This document shows positions 56,066-64,000 of a stretch of 64,000 nucleotides of DNA, piece after piece. A program made the translations under genes and the position numbers. The stretch is from JADGHX01 sp035760965 (GTDB lineage Bacteria > Pseudomonadota > Gammaproteobacteria > Steroidobacterales > Steroidobacteraceae). The first letter of the stretch is position 1. Every line of letters starts with the position of its first letter. Under the pieces are notes generated by a model that did no database searches, was not told the DNA's origin, and saw only the letters and a list, made by a program, of their open reading frames with translations. The stretch is from contig DASTRY010000037.1 in assembly GCA_035760965.1 (NCBI GenBank), positions 1 through 64,000 on the forward strand. Reading direction: 5' to 3'.

Positions 56066-56107
56066 ATGCGTGCTGAGTCCTATCGGGTGCGCGCTGAGCC
56101 CTGCTTG

Positions 56108-57403
56108 CTAGGTGCGCGCCTGATCCTTGTCCCAGTCCTTCTTGCCTTCGTCCTGCCCGGCGACCGAGTACAGCACCTGCGCGTTGCGCGTCTTCTGGAA
56201 ATCCTCGAGCGACTGTCCACGCATGGCCGCGTAGATGTGCAGGTTCGTCGTCCCGACCACCGCGCCGAGCTTCTCGAGCAGAAAGAAGATCACGCCGTAC
56301 TGGATGAGCGCGCGCCAGTCGCGCCGGCGAACCATGTCGCGCTCCTCCTCGGTGAGCCCCGCCTCTTCGAACATTGGCTCCGGATCGGCGAGGAAGCGCT
56401 TGCGCTTCGCGGGCTCGATCAAGCTGTGCAGGAACTCGTTCAAGCGATACGCCTTCACGCTGCGATCGAGCGTGAACGGATACGTGCCGGGCAGCTTTTC
56501 GATGCCCGCCCACTGCTTGCCGATGCGCTCGCGATACTGCGCGGGCGTCTCATCGGAGGGCTCCTGCGAATCGTTCTCGAAGATGACGGTCGCGATCGGC
56601 GTCATCGACGGCAGGTAGTAGGCCTGGTGCAGCTTCTTCACCTTCTTCGAGAGCGCGCCGCGCATGATCAGCCACATGATCACCTCAGCGCCCTCGAAGC
56701 CGCCGCGCTCGGCGTACTCGGCGATCGTGATCTGCGTCAGCTTCTCCGGGTCCTTCTCGAGCAGGTCGAGGAACTCCATGTCCCAGGGCGTGTTGTTGAA
56801 GCCGGCGCGCTCGCCGTGCACCTGATGCGAAAGGCCGCCGGTGCCGACGATCGCGACCTTCAGATCCTCCGGATAGCTCTCGATCGCCTTGCGCAAGGAC
56901 TGGCCGAGCTTGAAGCAGCGCTTCGCGGAGGGAATCGGGAATTCCAGCACGCCGACTTGCAGCGGCACGATGGCACCCGGCCACGTCGGCTCGTGCGGCC
57001 AGAGCAGCGAGAGCGGCGAGAAGCAGCCGTGATCGAGACCCTTGGCCTGAAAATAAGACAGGTCGAACTCGTCCGCGACGAGCCCGGTCGCCACGTGCCG
57101 CGCGAGCCCCGGGTGGCCCTTGATCGGCGGCAGCTTGCGCGGACCGCCGCCCTCGTCGGCGACCCAGTACTTCTCGCCGACGCCCAGCGCGAAATGCGAG
57201 TAGTGATCGAAGAAGAACGACGTGACGTGATCGTTGAAGATGAAGAACAGCACGTCGGGCTTCTTGTCCGCGAGCCACTGCTGGACCGGACGGTAGCCGG
57301 CGAAGATGGGCGCCCACACCTTGTCGTGCTGCTTGTTGGTGTCCAGCGCGAAGCCGATCGTCGGGGTATGGGAGGTCGCAATGCCGCCCACTATCGTGGC
57401 CAT
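56108..57403 (-). CDS. fused LigB–LigA extradiol dioxygenase (gallate dioxygenase/DesB-like)
   Basis: 431-aa iron(II) ring-cleaving dioxygenase. The N-terminal 280 residues are the catalytic LigB-type beta subunit: ATSHTP (His iron ligand), FFIFNDHVTSFF (His), and GGLSHQVHGERAG. The C-terminal 120 residues are the small LigA-type alpha domain (RLNEFLHSLIEPAKRKRFL). A beta–alpha fusion in this order is the layout of gallate dioxygenases; protocatechuate 4,5-dioxygenase normally uses two genes. The start has GGAG upstream. No other aromatic-pathway genes are near. Confidence 0.9.
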   Translation of the reverse strand: MATIVGGIATSHTPTIGFALDTNKQHDKVWAPIFAGYRPVQQWLADKKPDVLFFIFNDHVTSFFFDHYSHFALGVGEKYWVADEGGGPRKLPPIKGHPGLARHVATGLVADEFDLSYFQAKGLDHGCFSPLSLLWPHEPTWPGAIVPLQVGVLEFPIPSAKRCFKLGQSLRKAIESYPEDLKVAIVGTGGLSHQVHGERAGFNNTPWDMEFLDLLEKDPEKLTQITIAEYAERGGFEGAEVIMWLIMRGALSKKVKKLHQAYYLPSMTPIATVIFENDSQEPSDETPAQYRERIGKQWAGIEKLPGTYPFTLDRSVKAYRLNEFLHSLIEPAKRKRFLADPEPMFEEAGLTEEERDMVRRRDWRALIQYGVIFFLLEKLGAVVGTTNLHIYAAMRGQSLEDFQKTRNAQVLYSVAGQDEGKKDWDKDQART

Positions 57404-57578
57404 GTCAGAAACTCCGTCGTGATAGCACGCTACATAAGCGCGAGCCGGAAGGCTGCGAGCGCGGCCGCAGGGTATCACCCGTCGAGCTGCAGCGCGCGCG
57501 CATCGGCGGCCGAGCTCGAGCGCTGTTCACTAATCGGCGGCGCGCCCCATGCTGCGCAAATACCAGGTATTTCCCGCA

Positions 57579-57785
57579 TCAATAATGCGGGGGTCGCTCC
57601 TGCTCCGGCGTGTACACAGTCTGCTCCGCCTGCGCCGCTTCGAGTCGTGCGATCAGCGCGGCGAGTTGCGCACGCAGGGCTTCGATCTCCTGCTGCTGGC
57701 GGTACACGACATCGCCGAGCTCGGTATTGGCGCGCTCGAGAAAGGCGATCTTCAGCTCGATGCGCTCGATGGCTTCGGAATCCAT
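57579..57785 (-). CDS. slyX: SlyX family protein
   Basis: 68-aa coiled-coil protein with the SlyX pattern: IERIELKIAFLERANTEL, VVYRQQQEIEALRAQL, and a C-terminal PEQERPPHY typical of the family. Function is unknown; many proteobacteria have a copy. The start is the ATG just before DSEAIERIE. The 175-base gap to the dioxygenase start shows nothing else. Confidence 0.85.
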   Translation of the reverse strand: MDSEAIERIELKIAFLERANTELGDVVYRQQQEIEALRAQLAALIARLEAAQAEQTVYTPEQERPPHY

Positions 57786-57858
57786 GCCGCGAGTGTCGCA
57801 CGCCGTCGCGGCGCTGCAAGCCGTGCCGGCGGCCATTTCTAGCCGCCGGCACGCGTCC

Positions 57859-58512
57859 TCAAGGGTTCTGCATCCGGAAGACGATCCTGAAGCCGTAGCA
57901 GTTCGGCACGAATGTCGCGCCGCGCGCGGAACGCGCGTACTTGCCGGCGCGTGCAATGGCGATCGCGCCTTCATCGAGACGCGGATTTCCCGACGACTCC
58001 ATCACCGTCGGCTCGCCCGTGCGCTTGCCGCGCTCGTCCACGCAGACGTTGATGGTCGTCGCCCCTTCGACGCCGAGCCGGCGCAGGCTCGGCGGGTAGT
58101 AATCCTCCGTGTTGGGAAGCTGGTGCTTGCCGACGAGATGGATGGGCTCGGGGCGCGGTGGCGCCTGCTCGACGACGCTCGTCGGCGGCATCGGCGGCGC
58201 TGTGATGGCGATGCGGGCGTCTGTGGGCATATTCACTTGGATCTCCGGTACCGGTCCGGGATCGATGGTCGGCGGATGGAAATCGATGGGCGGAAGCGGT
58301 GGCGGTGGGACCGTCTTCTGCGGCTTGTTGATGACGGTGGCCACGAAGGGCTCGAAGACGAGCTTCCCCGTCCGTATCGCGAGCCCGCTTGCAAACAGGT
58401 ACGCGAGCACGACGTGAAACGCGACGATGCCGGCGAATACCACCGCACGTTCCGAGAGCGCCGGCGACACGAACCCGGCCTCGGCCAGAGGATGCAAAGC
58501 GGAGTGAGCCAT
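57859..58512 (-). CDS. TonB-family energy transducer
   Basis: 217-aa inner-membrane protein. A single N-terminal helix (about 22–47, VVFAGIVAFHVVLAYLFA) is followed by a proline-rich periplasmic linker (VPPPPLPPIDFHPP) and a C-terminal TonB domain (YYPPSLRRLGVEGATTINV, then LDEGAIAIARAGKY). It transmits energy from ExbB–ExbD to outer-membrane receptors and could serve the receptor 10 kb away; exbB and exbD are not in the window. GGGAGG precedes the ATG. Confidence 0.9.
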   Translation of the reverse strand: MAHSALHPLAEAGFVSPALSERAVVFAGIVAFHVVLAYLFASGLAIRTGKLVFEPFVATVINKPQKTVPPPPLPPIDFHPPTIDPGPVPEIQVNMPTDARIAITAPPMPPTSVVEQAPPRPEPIHLVGKHQLPNTEDYYPPSLRRLGVEGATTINVCVDERGKRTGEPTVMESSGNPRLDEGAIAIARAGKYARSARGATFVPNCYGFRIVFRMQNP

Positions 58513-58583
58513 GGGACCTCCCTTTCGGTGAGTGCTGGGATCACCGAACGGAAGGCCCCGGGCGTTCGGGTTAGCGATGTCCG

Positions 58584-60005
58584 CTAGCGCGCCGCCAGCG
58601 CTCGAAAGTCCACATCGGTATCGGCCACGAGCCAGGCCAGTGAGGCCCACGCCGCGACGTTCTGCGCCAGCTGCGCCGGGTCGATCTTGTCGAGCGTATC
58701 GTCCGCCGTGTGATGGAAGTCGAAGTACCGGGTGCCGTCCTGATTCAGATCGAAGAGCGGCACGCCCGCGGCGCCCAGCGGCTCGACATCCGCGCCTCCC
58801 TGCGGGGTGGACGCCGACGGCATGATGCCGAGCGGCGCGAATACCCGCACCAGCGTCTGTCCGAACGGGCTCTCGAGAGCGCCTTTCGCCAGAGCCACGG
58901 AGTAAATGCGATCCGCGCCGAAATCACTTTCGCCCGCCGCGATGTGCGTGGCGATCTCGGCGCGGTGCGCTTCGAGATACGCGCCGCCGCCCTGGAGCAC
59001 GTCGGTCGGCTGTGTGACTTCCTCGGAGCCGTAGAGCACGACGCGAATCGTCCGCTGCGGACGGCGCGGCGCCGAGCGCGCGAGCTTGCCGGCCGCGGCG
59101 ATGATCGCGCAGCCGGCACCATCGTCGATGGCGCCCGTTCCGAGGTCCCAGCTATCGAGATGCGCGCCGAGCACGACGACTTCATTTGGCCGCGCACCGC
59201 CCCGGATCTCGCCGCTGACGTTGTAGGAGCTCGAGCTCGGCACATAGGTTGCGTTCGACGTGAGCCGCACGCGAACCTTCTCGCCGAGCGCGGCCAGGCG
59301 CTCGATCTGGTCGCCATCGGGCTCGGAGATCGCGAACGCCGGGATCGGTACGCGCCCGTTCTCGTAGCGCGTCGCGCCCGCGTGCGCGAATCGATGCCCG
59401 CCGGTTGCGACCGAACGAATGAGGAAACCGATGGCCCCGCGCTTTGCCGCTTCGAGCGGCCCGTTCGCCCGCCCGGCGACGGCATAGCCGTAACCCGAGC
59501 CGTCCTGCGTGCGCGGCATGTGGAACGAGATCATCGCGATCTTGCCCGCGAGCGATCCGGGTGCGGAGGCCTTCAGCGCGTCGAGATTCGCGAACTGCAC
59601 GATCTCGCCCTCGACGCCGCCCGGCGCCGTCGGCGGTGCGCCGCCGAGCGAGGCCGCGGTCAGCGGTTGCGGAGACGGTGCGACGATCTCGACGTGCTCG
59701 CTGCCGCGAACCCACGCAGTGATTGGAAAGCTGTCGACCCGCACGTTCTCGAAGCCGAGCGCGCGTAGCTTGCGCGCGGCCCATTGCGCCGCTGCCGCCT
59801 CGGCGGCCGAGCCCGCGGGCCGCGGACCGAAGCGCGTGGACAGCTCACTCACGAAATCCCACGCGGTGGAATCGCGCAGCGCCTGATCGCGCAAGCTCGC
59901 CGCGATGCTCTCGGCCGGCGCGTCGGAGGAATGGGCGAACGGGGTCGCGGCCGCGAGGCCGCACGTTGCAAGGAGACGGATGACACTCTTCTTCATGACA
60001 CTCAT
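58584..60005 (-). CDS. M28-family zinc metallopeptidase (exported)
   Basis: 473-aa secreted aminopeptidase/carboxypeptidase-like enzyme with a signal peptide (about 4–26, ATPFAHS). A protease-associated domain occupies about 130–240. The M28 domain carries the two-zinc site: GAHLDSWDLG (His, Asp), AIDDGAG (bridging Asp), YGSEEVTQ (catalytic Glu pair), ESDFGADR (Asp) and the final HHTADDTLDKID (His). The start is MSVMKKS; an ATG three codons in is equally likely. It lies 71 bases before the tonB gene on the same strand. Confidence 0.9.
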   Translation of the reverse strand: MSVMKKSVIRLLATCGLAAATPFAHSSDAPAESIAASLRDQALRDSTAWDFVSELSTRFGPRPAGSAAEAAAAQWAARKLRALGFENVRVDSFPITAWVRGSEHVEIVAPSPQPLTAASLGGAPPTAPGGVEGEIVQFANLDALKASAPGSLAGKIAMISFHMPRTQDGSGYGYAVAGRANGPLEAAKRGAIGFLIRSVATGGHRFAHAGATRYENGRVPIPAFAISEPDGDQIERLAALGEKVRVRLTSNATYVPSSSSYNVSGEIRGGARPNEVVVLGAHLDSWDLGTGAIDDGAGCAIIAAAGKLARSAPRRPQRTIRVVLYGSEEVTQPTDVLQGGGAYLEAHRAEIATHIAAGESDFGADRIYSVALAKGALESPFGQTLVRVFAPLGIMPSASTPQGGADVEPLGAAGVPLFDLNQDGTRYFDFHHTADDTLDKIDPAQLAQNVAAWASLAWLVADTDVDFRALAAR

Positions 60006-60101
60006 GTTGATTCGGCACGGATGTGTTGACCGATCGAGACCACATCGGCAGAGTCGCTGCCCGATGACGCCGACCCGCCGCCATTTAACGAGAACAAGAG
60101 C

Positions 60102-61736
60102 ATGACGCGCGATCTGGTCGTCCGACATTTCCGTCAGATCGTCGTGTGGCCGCTGCAGCTCATGCCGCTGCGGCCCGGTCAGCAGGTGCAGCGGCACTGG
60201 GAAGCGCTCGAGTCCATGAAGGGCGACAACCACTGGCGCGAGGTCGTCGACGAGTTCGAGGATCCTTCGGACTTTCACGAGCGGCATTACAAGGAGTTCG
60301 TCACGTTCCTGCCGTACGTGCAGCGATTTCTGTACGGCTCGACCGCCGGCCAGGAATCGGCGGCCGCGAAGGCCCAGGGGAGCCTGCACGTCTTTCGGCG
60401 CGACGACGTGGCGCGCGTGCGCATCGTGTTCCAGCCCGGTGAGGCGCCGACGCTGTTCGAGGTCGCGCACGTCGATCTGTATTTCTTCCTGGATGCCGAC
60501 ATCGCCGTGCTGGCGTTCGAGATGCACACGGACGACATCCCGCTGCACGTCGCGCAGGACACGCTGTTCCGCTTCGGTCGCGCCTATCCCGCGTACTGGG
60601 AGCGCAACGGGCAGGGCGGCAACTGTCCGTACTCGGTCGAGTGGCTGAGCAAGGACGGCGAAGTGCTCGCGGCGTCGGACTTCGCGGCGCGCGCGAAGTA
60701 CCTCGCGTTCGTCGCGCGCTACCGCACGCCGTGTCTCGCACATCACTGGGACTTTCTCCTACATCCGTTGATGCTCGAGTACCCGGGGCAGACCGGGAAG
60801 CTGCGCTATCGGCTGCTCGAGTACAACCGCATGCCTTTCATGTCGTTCTTCGCGCTGGACGATCCGACGCAGCTCACGCGCGCGGACTTCGTCCGCATCG
60901 GCATGGTCACGCGCCCCGGCGAGCCGGACACGCTGCCGTACTCATCGGCGACGCTCGCGGACTTCGAGCGCGACTACTGCGAGGACCGCTTCTGGGGGCG
61001 CTCGGGCGAGCGCTTCTCGGGCGACACGCGCATCATCGTGACGGGCGCGACGTTTTCGATCATCGGCCGCCACGACGACTACTTTTTCTCCGGACCGCAG
61101 ACGGGCCTCCTCGGCCAGTTCCGCCATCAATATTTTCTGCTGTTCCTGATCGCCCACTTCCACAAGGCCGCGCTCGTGTCGATGTCCGACGAGCTCGCCG
61201 TCGCGATGAATCGCCTGACCGTGGGCAACACCGAATCGGTGAAGCAGTTCAAGCGCACGATCCGGCAGATGATGGAGGTGTTCCTGCGCTTCACGCATCG
61301 CTACTGGTTCCACGAGGTGTCGAACCAGGCTCTCGCGCGCAGCGTGTTCGCGCGTCTGACGCGCGCGCTCGGCAACGAGGACCTCTATCACGAGGTGCGC
61401 AATGAAGTGACCGACATGAACGAGTACCTGGACTCGGACAGCGCGCGGCGCCAGGCGAACACCATTCTGCGGCTGACCGTCGTCACCATCTTCGGGCTCA
61501 TCGGGACCATCGTCTCGGGCCTCCTCGGCATGAACATCATCGACGAGGCGCACCGGCCGCTATCGATCAGAGTGGTGATTTTCCTTGTCTTTCTGGCGTT
61601 TACGGGGCTGCTCACCATGGTCACGGTGGCTCACTCCAAGCGCCTCGCGGATGTGCTCGATGTGATCTCGGACACCCGCCTCGCCTGGGCCGAGAAGTGG
61701 CGCGCGATGCGACACGTCTGGCGAAGCGCGCAGTAG
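60102..61736 (+). CDS. CorA-like cation transporter-family protein
   Basis: 544-aa membrane protein. The first 460 residues are soluble and contain a mixed alpha/beta region with YRLLEYNRMPFMSFFALD, then a long helical stretch. The C-terminus has two helices, VVTIFGLIGTIVSGLLGMNI and VVIFLVFLAFTGLLTMVTVA, separated by a short loop. The GMN at the end of the first matches the CorA selectivity signature. The N-terminal domain is much larger than in CorA (about 316 aa in total), so this is a divergent branch, perhaps for Mg2+ or another ion. Divergent from the M28 gene. Confidence 0.78.
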   Translation: MTRDLVVRHFRQIVVWPLQLMPLRPGQQVQRHWEALESMKGDNHWREVVDEFEDPSDFHERHYKEFVTFLPYVQRFLYGSTAGQESAAAKAQGSLHVFRRDDVARVRIVFQPGEAPTLFEVAHVDLYFFLDADIAVLAFEMHTDDIPLHVAQDTLFRFGRAYPAYWERNGQGGNCPYSVEWLSKDGEVLAASDFAARAKYLAFVARYRTPCLAHHWDFLLHPLMLEYPGQTGKLRYRLLEYNRMPFMSFFALDDPTQLTRADFVRIGMVTRPGEPDTLPYSSATLADFERDYCEDRFWGRSGERFSGDTRIIVTGATFSIIGRHDDYFFSGPQTGLLGQFRHQYFLLFLIAHFHKAALVSMSDELAVAMNRLTVGNTESVKQFKRTIRQMMEVFLRFTHRYWFHEVSNQALARSVFARLTRALGNEDLYHEVRNEVTDMNEYLDSDSARRQANTILRLTVVTIFGLIGTIVSGLLGMNIIDEAHRPLSIRVVIFLVFLAFTGLLTMVTVAHSKRLADVLDVISDTRLAWAEKWRAMRHVWRSAQ

Positions 61737-61808
61737 TCCGCCGCGCAAAGTGATGCAAAAAAGCACACGGTGACTCGGGGCGGCGGGCGGAGTAAGCTCG
61801 TCCACCTG

Positions 61809-62105
61809 ATGGAAGGACTCCGCCAAATTCCTCGCGTCGCCTTGCAGGTCGCTCTGCTTGGCGCGGTATTGGCATTGCCTGCCGTGCCCGCGCTCACCTG
61901 CGATGCCGAGTCGGCGCATTCCGAGCGCATCGCTGGCGAAGGCAAGCAATCCGAGAATCCTCCGCGCGATAAGTGCAAGCGCGCGCCCGGCGCGAAGACG
62001 GTGCCGAAGGGATGCCCCGACGGGGGCGAGCGTCTGCCGAACGACAACAGCAACAAGCGCTCGCCGCTCGACGATGCCCCGCCGCTCACGCCACTCGTGG
62101 CGTGA
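61809..62105 (+). CDS. small secreted protein of unknown function
   Basis: 98-aa protein with a clear signal peptide (VALQVALLGAVLALPAVPA, cleavage near residue 28), then a polar, Lys/Pro/Asp-rich mature part with three cysteines (LTCDAE, DKCKRAP, KGCPDGG). No family was recognised. The ATG has only a weak GGA-type site. It could be a short periplasmic or extracellular protein; codon use is normal for the window. Confidence 0.5.
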   Translation: MEGLRQIPRVALQVALLGAVLALPAVPALTCDAESAHSERIAGEGKQSENPPRDKCKRAPGAKTVPKGCPDGGERLPNDNSNKRSPLDDAPPLTPLVA

Positions 62106-62213
62106 GTCGATAAGCGTTCGAGGTGAGTGAAGCGCCGCGTGCTCGAGGCGCTCGTTCCGATTTCTCGCACACGGCCGCCCGAACGGGCGTGAGGCCGTTC
62201 ACGTGAAGTACTG

Positions 62214-62242
62214 GAGCCGCGTCGCCGCGCGCGACGCGGCTC
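62214..62242. terminator. bidirectional stem-loop between convergent genes
   Basis: GAGCCGCGTCG and CGACGCGGCTC are perfect 11-base inverted arms around a seven-base loop, in the gap between the small secreted protein (rightward) and the DUF6491 lipoprotein (leftward). No T-run on either side. Position and symmetry suggest shared termination. Confidence 0.55.
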
Positions 62243-62275
62243 GAAATCCGATTCCGCTCGCCGCTCTCGCGTTCT

Positions 62276-62701
62276 TCAGCGCGAGGCGGGATCGTCCGCT
62301 CCGAGTCGCCCGAAGCTGTCGAGCGCCTTCGAGGCCGGCGAGACCACTCGGTTGAAGTTCTGGAACGAGCAGCGTGAGCCATCCGGCAGCACGACGCTCG
62401 AGAAGCGATCGATCGCCTGGAAGCCGCCGCGGTTTTCGAAGCCGAGGCGCATGGCGTTGTCCAAGCCGAAACACGGTCCCAGCGTCTCGGCCCGATAGCG
62501 GGTTCCATCCATCGACTCGAGCATCAGCTCATGATCGTTGAGCGCGGTCCAATTGCGGATGCGATAGCTCATGAGTCCGGCATCGACAGGGCTCGTCTGC
62601 AGGCTCGCCTGCTCGTAGCGCTGGCTCGTGCCCTGGGTCGCGCATCCAACGAGGGCCAGGCCGGCGATAGTGCCTAGCACCCAAAGCGAGTGACTCCTCA
62701 T
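62276..62701 (-). CDS. DUF6491 family lipoprotein
   Basis: 141-aa lipoprotein. The signal ends in LALVGC (Cys20). The mature part has RIRNWTALNDHELMLE and the paired-cysteine region ETLGPCFGLDNAM, then LPDGSRCSFQNFNRVV, the pattern I associate with DUF6491. Function unknown; probably periplasmic and membrane-anchored. An excellent GGAGAGGAGA lies just upstream of the ATG. Confidence 0.8.
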   Translation of the reverse strand: MRSHSLWVLGTIAGLALVGCATQGTSQRYEQASLQTSPVDAGLMSYRIRNWTALNDHELMLESMDGTRYRAETLGPCFGLDNAMRLGFENRGGFQAIDRFSSVVLPDGSRCSFQNFNRVVSPASKALDSFGRLGADDPASR

Positions 62702-62917
62702 GGTCTCCTCTCCTGATCGTGACGATCGTTGGCTTTGGAACTGCGACGGGGTCGGCTTCCGTTCCCGCAACCGGCGGTCCGTCGCCACATTCGGCCACTA
62801 ATCTTCGCGCAAACGCCTCTATTTTGCCCGTCGAATTTTCAGAAGTGCTTCGAAACTGGGTCCCCAGCGAGGAGCGCGGTGCTCCTCAGCTCACTGAAAA
62901 GCGAACGGAGAACGAAC

Positions 62918-63634
62918 ATGAGCGTGTGGACGACCAAGCTGCGCGGGCCGGTTCTCGGGCTCACTCTCACCTCGGCCCTGGCGGTGGCGTGTCCTTCCCA
63001 GGCCGCCGAGCGAGCGGCCAAGCCCGCCTCGAAGCAGGAGAACATTGGAGTCGTGAGCGGCCTGACGGTGGGTGCGCTGGCCGGCGGGCCGTTCGGAGCG
63101 GTGATCGGCGCCGCGACGGGCGCGCTGCTCGGCGAGCGGTATCACCGGCAACTGGAGGACAAGCAGAATTTGGCTGCGAATCTGTCCCAATCGAAGGCCG
63201 CGAGCACTCGATTGGCCGACGATCTGGCCCAGACGCGCGAGGAGAGCGCGAGACTCGGCCTCGCGAGCCGCGACCTCGAAACCACCGTCGGCTTCCGGAC
63301 CGCCGACGCCACCTTGTCCGATGAGGACGTCGTGCGGCTGCAGAAGATCGGCGCGCTCGCGAATGCGGCGGGCAAAGTGAAGGTGCGCGTGTCGGGCTAT
63401 GCCGATCCGCGGGGCTCGGAGCGATTCAACGCCGCGTTGTCGGAGCGCCGGGCCGACGCCGTCGCTCATGTGCTGATCCAGGCGGGCGTCGATGCGAGCC
63501 AGCTCGTGGTCGAAGCGCACGGCGCGGCGGACTCGAAGTCGGCGGCGGGAGATCTCGACGGGTACGCATTCGATCGCCGCGTGACCGTGAAGATCGAGCC
63601 CGACGCGGGCGGCGCGCAGGTGGCGAAGAACTGA
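62918..63634 (+). CDS. OmpA-family protein, PdsO-like (sortase-associated)
   Basis: 238-aa exported protein with a signal peptide (about 1–30, ending SQA-AER). A glycine-zipper segment (VGALAGGPFGAVIGAATGALLG) is followed by a coiled coil and an OmpA-type peptidoglycan-binding domain (RVSGYADPRGSERFNAALSE, then DAVAHVLIQAGV). This layout matches PdsO, the OmpA-like component of the proteobacterial sortase system, though generic OmpA-family membership is the safer call. No sortase or target gene is in the window; they could follow to the right. CGGAGAA precedes the ATG. Confidence 0.85.
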   Translation: MSVWTTKLRGPVLGLTLTSALAVACPSQAAERAAKPASKQENIGVVSGLTVGALAGGPFGAVIGAATGALLGERYHRQLEDKQNLAANLSQSKAASTRLADDLAQTREESARLGLASRDLETTVGFRTADATLSDEDVVRLQKIGALANAAGKVKVRVSGYADPRGSERFNAALSERRADAVAHVLIQAGVDASQLVVEAHGAADSKSAAGDLDGYAFDRRVTVKIEPDAGGAQVAKN

Positions 63635-63662
63635 GCGGGTGAAACGACCGAGGAACGATGGA

Positions 63663-63713
63663 GCGGCCCGCCTCCCGCGGCGCCACCGCCGGGTGGCGAG
63701 GGAGGCGGGCCGC
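63663..63713 (+). terminator. large nested stem-loop after the OmpA-family gene
   Basis: GCGGCCCGCCTCCC and GGGAGGCGGGCCGC form perfect 14-base arms. Inside lies a second hairpin, CGCCACC with GGTGGCG. It begins 29 bases after the stop. No strong T-run follows, but stability and position support termination. Confidence 0.65.
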
Positions 63714-64000
63714 AAGCAACGGCACACTCCCAACGTGGCGTCTTCGCTACACTGGCATCGATCTCGGCACATGGGGTGATCACAAAAAAAGACGCCGACC
63801 CCTCTCTTTTCGGTCGATGCGTTCGAGATACGGGCCAATGACGCCCGCCATTCGGCCGCCATCCATATATGGACGGCGCTCGAATCCTGCACCAAAATCG
63901 ACGGCCTGTTTGGATCTCGCACCTGGACTGTGCGCCAACGCCCCGTACGGGGGTCGGAAATCGCGCTCTCTTGATGCAATTCAACGACCTACGAGAGGGC
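63714..64000. other. unassigned right-edge sequence
   Basis: No gene can be supported in the last 287 bases. There is an A7 run at 63784, a 12-base palindrome TCCATATATGGA at 63862–63873, and a rightward frame open from an ATG at 63838 to the edge with no clear ribosome site or family likeness. It may hold the promoter of a gene beyond the window. Confidence 0.35.

Noticed and set aside
63466..63984. Leftward open frames at the right edge (up to 362 codons)
   Set aside because: They are antisense to the OmpA-family gene or run through its terminator stem-loop, with no family likeness or ribosome site.

Overview
The window is GC-rich, densely packed, gene-coding DNA from a Gram-negative proteobacterium. 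A long Xanthomonadales/Caulobacter-type TonB receptor, a SapC–cupin–halogenase operon, a caa3-type oxidase and a DUF6491 lipoprotein point to a gammaproteobacterium near Xanthomonadales/Steroidobacterales. That placement is an inference from gene content; no rRNA or tRNA gene was seen. There are no insertion sequences, CRISPR arrays or prophage modules.

Layout. 0–3.7 kb: a leftward respiratory unit of a lanthanide-type PQQ alcohol dehydrogenase, a lipoprotein cytochrome c, and cytochrome oxidase subunits II (with a fused haem domain) and I (cut by the left edge). 4–11.6 kb: a rightward accessory stretch with an FRG-domain protein, small membrane proteins, a YihY-type protein, a ZIP metal transporter, a Crp-family regulator and an APC permease. 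It also holds two broken genes: a manganese catalase reduced to its two ends, and a methyltransferase cut just after its SAM motif. 11.5–13.3 kb: an ABC exporter.

13.4–32.5 kb is the most unusual region. A tight leftward operon of 13 genes, with many ATGA overlaps, encodes inositol monophosphatase, a glycoside hydrolase whose barrel appears circularly permuted, three sugar-nucleotide SDRs, a zinc-type dehydrogenase, a Gfo/Idh/MocA oxidoreductase, a GT4 glycosyltransferase, three CgeB-like glycosyltransferases, a methyltransferase and myo-inositol-3-phosphate synthase. Divergent from it lie a GT9-like protein, a nucleotidyltransferase, a fourth CgeB-like glycosyltransferase, a phosphomannomutase/phosphoglucomutase and an alpha/beta hydrolase. 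Together they look like a pathway that makes inositol and nucleotide sugars and assembles a methylated glycoconjugate, with the neighbouring ABC exporter as a possible outlet. The product is unknown.

32.3–35.5 kb: a DUF3618–hemerythrin–TM protein, a holin-III-like membrane protein, a DUF6445 protein and a CHAD protein. 35.6–40.8 kb: alpha-glucan and trehalose enzymes (two GH13 enzymes and TreZ, without TreY). 40.8–49.6 kb: a leftward carbohydrate-utilisation operon (TonB receptor, SapC, cupin-like, flavin halogenase, GH9), with two LacI-type operator-like palindromes upstream. 50–64 kb: an esterase, a HEAT-repeat protein and a LysR regulator, diverging from a citrate-synthase-family enzyme; then an FG-GAP lipoprotein, a fused LigB–LigA extradiol dioxygenase, SlyX, TonB, an M28 peptidase, a CorA-like protein, small secreted proteins and an OmpA/PdsO-like protein.

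All functions are read from protein motifs and gene order; no database search was run.
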